A DNA stretch of 8,076 bases from an uncultured Eubacteriales bacterium. Its GTDB lineage: Bacteria > Bacillota > Clostridia > Oscillospirales > Oscillospiraceae. The stretch's first letter is position 1. Every line of letters starts with the position of its first letter. Position numbers and translations under genes: made by a program. The notes under the pieces were generated by a model. It worked only from the letters and a program-made list of their open reading frames with translations. It was not told the DNA's origin and did not search any database. The stretch spans positions 1 to 8,076 of the forward strand of contig USMP01000046.1 of the NCBI GenBank assembly GCA_900555795.1. Direction: 5' to 3'. Below are positions 5,454-8,076 of the stretch, in pieces.

Positions 5454-6407
5454 TTATTCCATGACAATCGCTTCGTAGTTGTCAGGGACGGTGACGCCCA
5501 GGGCGGCGCAGTTGTCCGCCTGGTACTTGGGGGTGACGGCGGGGGCGTACTGGACGGCCATGGTGGAGATGTCGCCGCCGTTTACGAGGATCTCACAGGC
5601 CATCTGGCCGGTGGTGTAGCCCAGGTCATAGTAGCTGATGGACAGGGTGGCCACGCCGCAGCCCTTGCAAAGCCCCTCCTCGCCAGCCACCACGGGCACG
5701 CCGGCGGGCAGCACCACGTTGGCAATGGCCTCGGTGTTGGAGGCGGCGGTGTTGTCGGTGGGGATATAGATCACATCGCAGCCGTCACAGGCGGCCTGGG
5801 TTACGGAGGAGACGTCGTTGGTGTCGGTGAAGGCAAACCACTCCACCGCGAAGCCCGCCTCCGTGAGGTAGCCCTCCATAACCGTGCACTGGTAGACGGA
5901 GTTGGGTTCGCCGGAGCAGTACAGCAGGCCCACAGTCTTGGCGTCGGGGAACAACCCGGCGATCATGGCCGCCTGCTGGTCCAGAGGGGCCAGGTCGGAG
6001 GTGCCGGACACATTGCCGCCCACGGTGCCGTTCCAGTCGCTCAATTCCAGCGCGGTGGCGTAGTCGGTGATGGAGGTACCCAGGATGGGCACGTCCCCGG
6101 TGGCGGCCACAGCGGCCTGGAGGGAGGCGGTGGCGTTGGCCAGAATCAGGTCCACGTCGGAGGCCAGAAAGCTGTTGATGATGGTGGAGCAGTTGGTGCT
6201 GTCGCCGGAGGCGTTGCCCTCCTCAAAGGACACCTTGTCCCCCAGCTTCTCCGTCAGCGCGTCCTTAAAGCCCTGGGTGGCGGCGTCCAGCGCCTCGTGC
6301 TGCAGCAGCTGGCAGATACCGATCTTGTAGGTGTCGCCGCCTCCGCCGCAGGCGGCCAGGGTCAGAACCATGGCCAGGGCCATGGCCAGAGCAAGAATCT
6401 TTTTCAT
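5454..6407 (-). CDS. TrpX-type ABC transporter substrate-binding lipoprotein
   Basis: This 317-residue protein captures the substrate outside the membrane for the permease/ATPase pair. Residues 1-19 are a lipoprotein signal peptide (MKK, then a hydrophobic core) with lipobox LAAC and Cys20 as the anchor, followed by a GGGGD linker. The body (TYKIGICQ at the first strand, QGFKDALTEKLG, DVPILGTSITDY, AKTVGLLYCSGEPNS, IYIPTDNT, PVVAGEEGLCKGCGVAT, YYDLGYTTGQMA) matches the ABC_sub_bind/DUF534 family that includes streptococcal TrpX, so an aromatic amino acid is the default substrate guess. It is unusually rich in cysteine: eleven in all, including CDGC and CKGC. I chose the ATG at 6407 because it begins a perfect signal peptide and AGGAG lies 10 nt upstream; an in-frame ATG 57 nt earlier would spoil it. 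A sigma-A promoter precedes the gene. Confidence 0.93.
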   Translation of the reverse strand: MKKILALAMALAMVLTLAACGGGGDTYKIGICQLLQHEALDAATQGFKDALTEKLGDKVSFEEGNASGDSTNCSTIINSFLASDVDLILANATASLQAAVAATGDVPILGTSITDYATALELSDWNGTVGGNVSGTSDLAPLDQQAAMIAGLFPDAKTVGLLYCSGEPNSVYQCTVMEGYLTEAGFAVEWFAFTDTNDVSSVTQAACDGCDVIYIPTDNTAASNTEAIANVVLPAGVPVVAGEEGLCKGCGVATLSISYYDLGYTTGQMACEILVNGGDISTMAVQYAPAVTPKYQADNCAALGVTVPDNYEAIVME

Positions 6408-6417
6408 TGTATCCAAT

Positions 6418-6422
6418 CTCCT
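6418..6422 (-). promoter_or_regulatory. Ribosome binding site of the lipoprotein gene
   Basis: AGGAG, within AAAAGGAGA on the - strand, is 10 nt before the ATG at 6407. Just upstream, GCCGG (6426-6430) and CCGGC (6442-6446) could form a short stem next to the site in the leader; its role is unknown. Confidence 0.7.
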
Positions 6423-6459
6423 TTTGCCGGATCTGCGGTAGCCGGCGAATTCTTTTGCT

Positions 6460-6488
6460 ATCATATCGCTTTAAACCAATAAAGTCAA
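6460..6488 (-). promoter_or_regulatory. Sigma-A promoter of the ABC transporter operon
   Basis: TTGACT (6483-6488) and TATGAT (6460-6465) on the - strand are separated by exactly 17 nt, the best promoter in the window. Transcription should start near 6453, giving a leader of about 45 nt. That is too short for a T-box leader, the control element used on some trp transporter operons in Firmicutes. Confidence 0.85.
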
Positions 6489-6489
6489 T

Positions 6490-6555
6490 GGGGGGTTTCC
6501 ACAAACTGTGCCGCCGGACGGAGGCGATTTCTATGAAAATGTCCGGTTTTCCCCC
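6490..6555 (-). other. Nested inverted repeats after mnmE; no clear terminator
   Basis: In the mnmE 3' region the - strand has an outer G-run/C-run pair (6551-6555 with 6490-6495) and an inner CCGGAC/GTCCGG pair (6514-6519 with 6541-6546) around a 21-nt loop. The structure could fold, but no T run follows it on the - strand. It lies immediately upstream of the lipoprotein promoter. It may slow or end mnmE transcription, but this is weak. Confidence 0.3.
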
Positions 6556-6561
6556 AAGTAG

Positions 6562-7938
6562 CTATTTTCCCACGCAGAACCGGTCAAAGATCCGGGCCAC
6601 CATGTCCTCCCGCACCGTGCGGCCGGTCACTTCCCCCAGGGCCCGCTGGGCCTCCTCGGCGTCGGTCAGCACCGCGTCGGGGGTCAGGCCCGCCTCCAGA
6701 GCGGCTCTGGCCCGCTCCGCCGCCTGGGCGGCCCGCTCCACGGCCTGGACCTGCCGGGGGTTGGTGAGCACAGCGCCGGCCTGGCCCTGGTCCGCCGGGA
6801 ACAGGGCGGCCACCACGGCCTCCAGTTCTGCCAGCCCCGCCCCGGTGTGGGCGGAGAGGGACAGGGCGGCCGCCGGGGCGGCCATGCCGTCGGGGAGGGT
6901 CAGGGGAGTGGGGGCCCCGGCCAGATCGCTTTTGGAGCGGATCAGGACCCAGGGCACGCCGGCCCGGGATACCTCCTCCAGCAGGGCGGCGTCCTCCCCG
7001 GTGGGGGGGAGGGAACTGTCCACCAGGGCCAGGATCAGTCCTGCCTCCGCCATGGCCCGCCGGGAGCGCTCCACGCCCAGACGTTCCACCTGGTCCCGGG
7101 ATTCCCGGATGCCGGCGGTGTCGATCAGCCGCAGCAGCACGTCCCCCACCACAGCCTTCTCCTCCACCGTGTCCCGGGTGGTGCCGGCCACATCGGTGAC
7201 AATGGCCCGGTCATAGCCCACCAGGGCGTTCAGCAGGGAACTTTTCCCCGCGTTGGGGCGGCCCACGATGGCGGTGGGCACCCCCTGGCGGAGTACCTGT
7301 CCCCGCCGGACGGTGGCCAGCAGGGCGTTCAGCCGCTCCGCCGCCTCCGCCAGGGCGGCCTCCAGGGCGGCGCGGTCCAGGTCCTGAATGTCCTCGTCGG
7401 GGTAGTCCACCACGGCGTAGAACCGGCTGGACACGTCCAGAAGGCGGTCGTACACGGCGTCAATGATCCGGCGCAGGCTGCCCCCCAGCTGGGCCACGGC
7501 GCTGCGGGCAGCGGCGGCGGTTTCCGCCTCGATGAGGTCGATCACAGCCTCCGCCTGGGTCAGATCCAGGTTTCCGGAGAGGAAGGCCCGCTTGGTGAAC
7601 TCCCCCCGTCCCGCCTGCCGGGCCCCGGCGGCGAAGAGGGACTCCAGGCCCTGGCTCAGCACTACGGGGGAGCCGTGGCAGTGGAACTCCGCGCTCAGTT
7701 CGCCGGTGTAGCTGGCCCCGGCGGCGAAGGTGACGGCCAGGCACTGGTCGATGGGGCGGCCCTCCCGGTCCAGCAGGGCGCCCAGCACCATGGTCCGGGC
7801 CGGGTGGGCGGACAGGGGATGCCCGTCCGCCGGGCGAAAGACGGCGTCGGCCACCGTCAGGGTCTCCGGGCCGGAGAGGCGGAGAATGCCGATGGCGGAG
7901 AGGGTGTTTCCGGTAGAAATGGCGGCAATGGTATCCAT
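6562..7938 (-). CDS. mnmE: tRNA uridine-5-carboxymethylaminomethyl modification GTPase MnmE
   Basis: This is a complete 458-residue MnmE (also called TrmE), the cytosolic GTPase that with MnmG modifies the wobble uridine of certain tRNAs. The N-terminal folate-binding domain opens with MDTIAAISTGNTLSAIGILRLSG and continues through HCHGSPVVL (87-95). Next come the helical domain with GRGEFTKRAFLSGNLDLTQAEA (110-131) and the inserted G domain: G1 GRPNAGKSS (226-234), G2 TTRD (253-256), G3 DTAG (273-276) and G4 SKSD (335-338). The C-terminal FCVGK (454-458) carries the conserved cysteine. The G4 motif has Ser where NKxD is usual; no other motif is damaged. I chose the ATG at 7938 because AAGGAG lies 5 nt upstream and the family begins at this point; the 30 preceding residues in frame are Arg/Ala-rich leader. 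mnmG is not next downstream; the ABC operon with its own promoter is. No promoter for mnmE is visible, so it may be read from genes to the right of the window. Confidence 0.97.
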   Translation of the reverse strand: MDTIAAISTGNTLSAIGILRLSGPETLTVADAVFRPADGHPLSAHPARTMVLGALLDREGRPIDQCLAVTFAAGASYTGELSAEFHCHGSPVVLSQGLESLFAAGARQAGRGEFTKRAFLSGNLDLTQAEAVIDLIEAETAAAARSAVAQLGGSLRRIIDAVYDRLLDVSSRFYAVVDYPDEDIQDLDRAALEAALAEAAERLNALLATVRRGQVLRQGVPTAIVGRPNAGKSSLLNALVGYDRAIVTDVAGTTRDTVEEKAVVGDVLLRLIDTAGIRESRDQVERLGVERSRRAMAEAGLILALVDSSLPPTGEDAALLEEVSRAGVPWVLIRSKSDLAGAPTPLTLPDGMAAPAAALSLSAHTGAGLAELEAVVAALFPADQGQAGAVLTNPRQVQAVERAAQAAERARAALEAGLTPDAVLTDAEEAQRALGEVTGRTVREDMVARIFDRFCVGK

Positions 7939-7943
7939 AGCAG

Positions 7944-7949
7944 CTCCTT
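7944..7949 (-). promoter_or_regulatory. Ribosome binding site that sets the mnmE start
   Basis: AAGGAG on the - strand is 5 nt before the ATG at 7938 and fixes the start at MDTIAAIS. Confidence 0.75.
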
Positions 7950-7955
7950 CTCTGT

Positions 7956-7977
7956 CCCGCCGCCGCGCCGCGGCGGG
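7956..7977. repeat. GC-only hairpin in the mnmE leader
   Basis: CCCGCCGC (7956-7963) and GCGGCGGG (7970-7977) pair perfectly around a 6-nt loop. On the + strand it is followed by a run of seven T (7983-7989), so it has the form of a + strand terminator, although no + strand gene precedes it. On the - strand it forms a leader hairpin 6 nt before the mnmE ribosome site and might affect translation. Confidence 0.5.
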
Positions 7978-7990
7978 GGAGGTTTTTTTC

Positions 7991-8030
7991 CCTTGAGAGG
8001 GACGGGGGATGTTCCGCGCCCCTCTCAAGG
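7991..8030. repeat. 11-bp inverted repeat, probable intergenic terminator-like element
   Basis: CCTTGAGAGGG (7991-8001) pairs perfectly with CCCTCTCAAGG (8020-8030) around an 18-nt loop. T-rich runs lie on the + strand on both sides (7983-7989, and TTTTTCTTTT from 8035). It has the look of a dispersed intergenic hairpin rather than a gene-specific element, but no second copy is in this window. Confidence 0.5.
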
Positions 8031-8053
8031 AAGATTTTTCTTTTCTTGGCTTT

Positions 8054-8070
8054 TGGGGGTTCCGCCCCCA
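8054..8070. repeat. Small G/C hairpin at the window edge
   Basis: TGGGGG (8054-8059) pairs with CCCCCA (8065-8070) around ttccg. It may be part of a larger structure cut by the window end. The 138 nt upstream of mnmE hold only these three hairpins; no promoter or ORF is evident. Confidence 0.35.
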
Positions 8071-8076
8071 GGGCGG

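Noticed and set aside
5325..6482. 385-codon + strand open frame opposite the lipoprotein gene
   Set aside because: The translation is Gly/Val/His-rich without any recognisable fold, and the opposite strand has signal peptide, lipobox, ribosome site and promoter.
6533..6620. + strand ATG after a GGAGG-like site, opening MKMSGFPPS
   Set aside because: The spacing looks good, but the frame runs on antisense into mnmE with Arg/Ser/Ala-rich content; no promoter or family signal supports it.
1..8076. CRISPR arrays, tRNA or rRNA genes, insertion sequences, attachment sites
   Set aside because: I saw no regularly spaced repeats, no tRNA-like cloverleaf, no transposase or integrase motifs, and no flanking direct repeats.

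Overview
The window looks like a chromosomal segment of a GC-rich, low-branching Firmicute, most likely a gut clostridium of the Oscillospiraceae/Ruminococcaceae type (Flavonifractor/Oscillibacter-like). The reasons are strong GGAGG ribosome sites, sigma-A promoters that stand out as AT-rich islands in GC-rich coding DNA, a BlaI/M56-peptidase pair of clostridial style, and a TrpX-type lipoprotein with its ABC transporter. The genus is an inference; no rRNA or other marker is present.

Layout. (1) 1-375, + strand: the 3' end of an ORF that opens like the permease PstC and, within a codon or two, becomes the C-terminal end of a class II aldolase. It ends at a perfect 20-bp inverted repeat (385-428) that serves as a terminator between convergent genes. 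(2) 434-3197, - strand: a two-gene operon of a BlaI-family repressor and a BlaR1/MecR1-like membrane zinc protease. Its extracellular part lacks a penicillin-binding SxxK motif. A promoter (3236-3264) and a perfect palindromic operator (3213-3234) precede it. (3) 3314-6488, - strand: an ABC importer locus read as lipoprotein, then a 146-nt gap with hairpins and a possible internal promoter, then permease, ATPase, and a 73-residue HMA-like protein with two CxxC pairs, closed by an intrinsic terminator. A clear sigma-A promoter (TTGACT-17-TATGAT) lies upstream of the lipoprotein gene. (4) 6562-7938, - strand: mnmE, the tRNA-modification GTPase, whose leader (7939-8076) is rich in hairpins.

How the genes work together. 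The lipoprotein, permease and ATPase make up one importer of the TrpXYZ (aromatic amino acid) class. The unusual content is the four-cysteine HMA-like protein co-translated with the ATPase, next to a lipoprotein with eleven cysteines including two CxxC pairs; this makes a thiol or metal aspect of the importer worth testing. The BlaI/M56 pair appears to be a self-contained, autoregulated surface sensor with no visible target gene other than itself. mnmE is a housekeeping gene.

The most striking observation is the PstC/aldolase chimera at the left edge. It is either a real in-frame rearrangement or an assembly join, and sequence alone cannot decide. I do not see a clearly new multi-gene defence or mobile system here.
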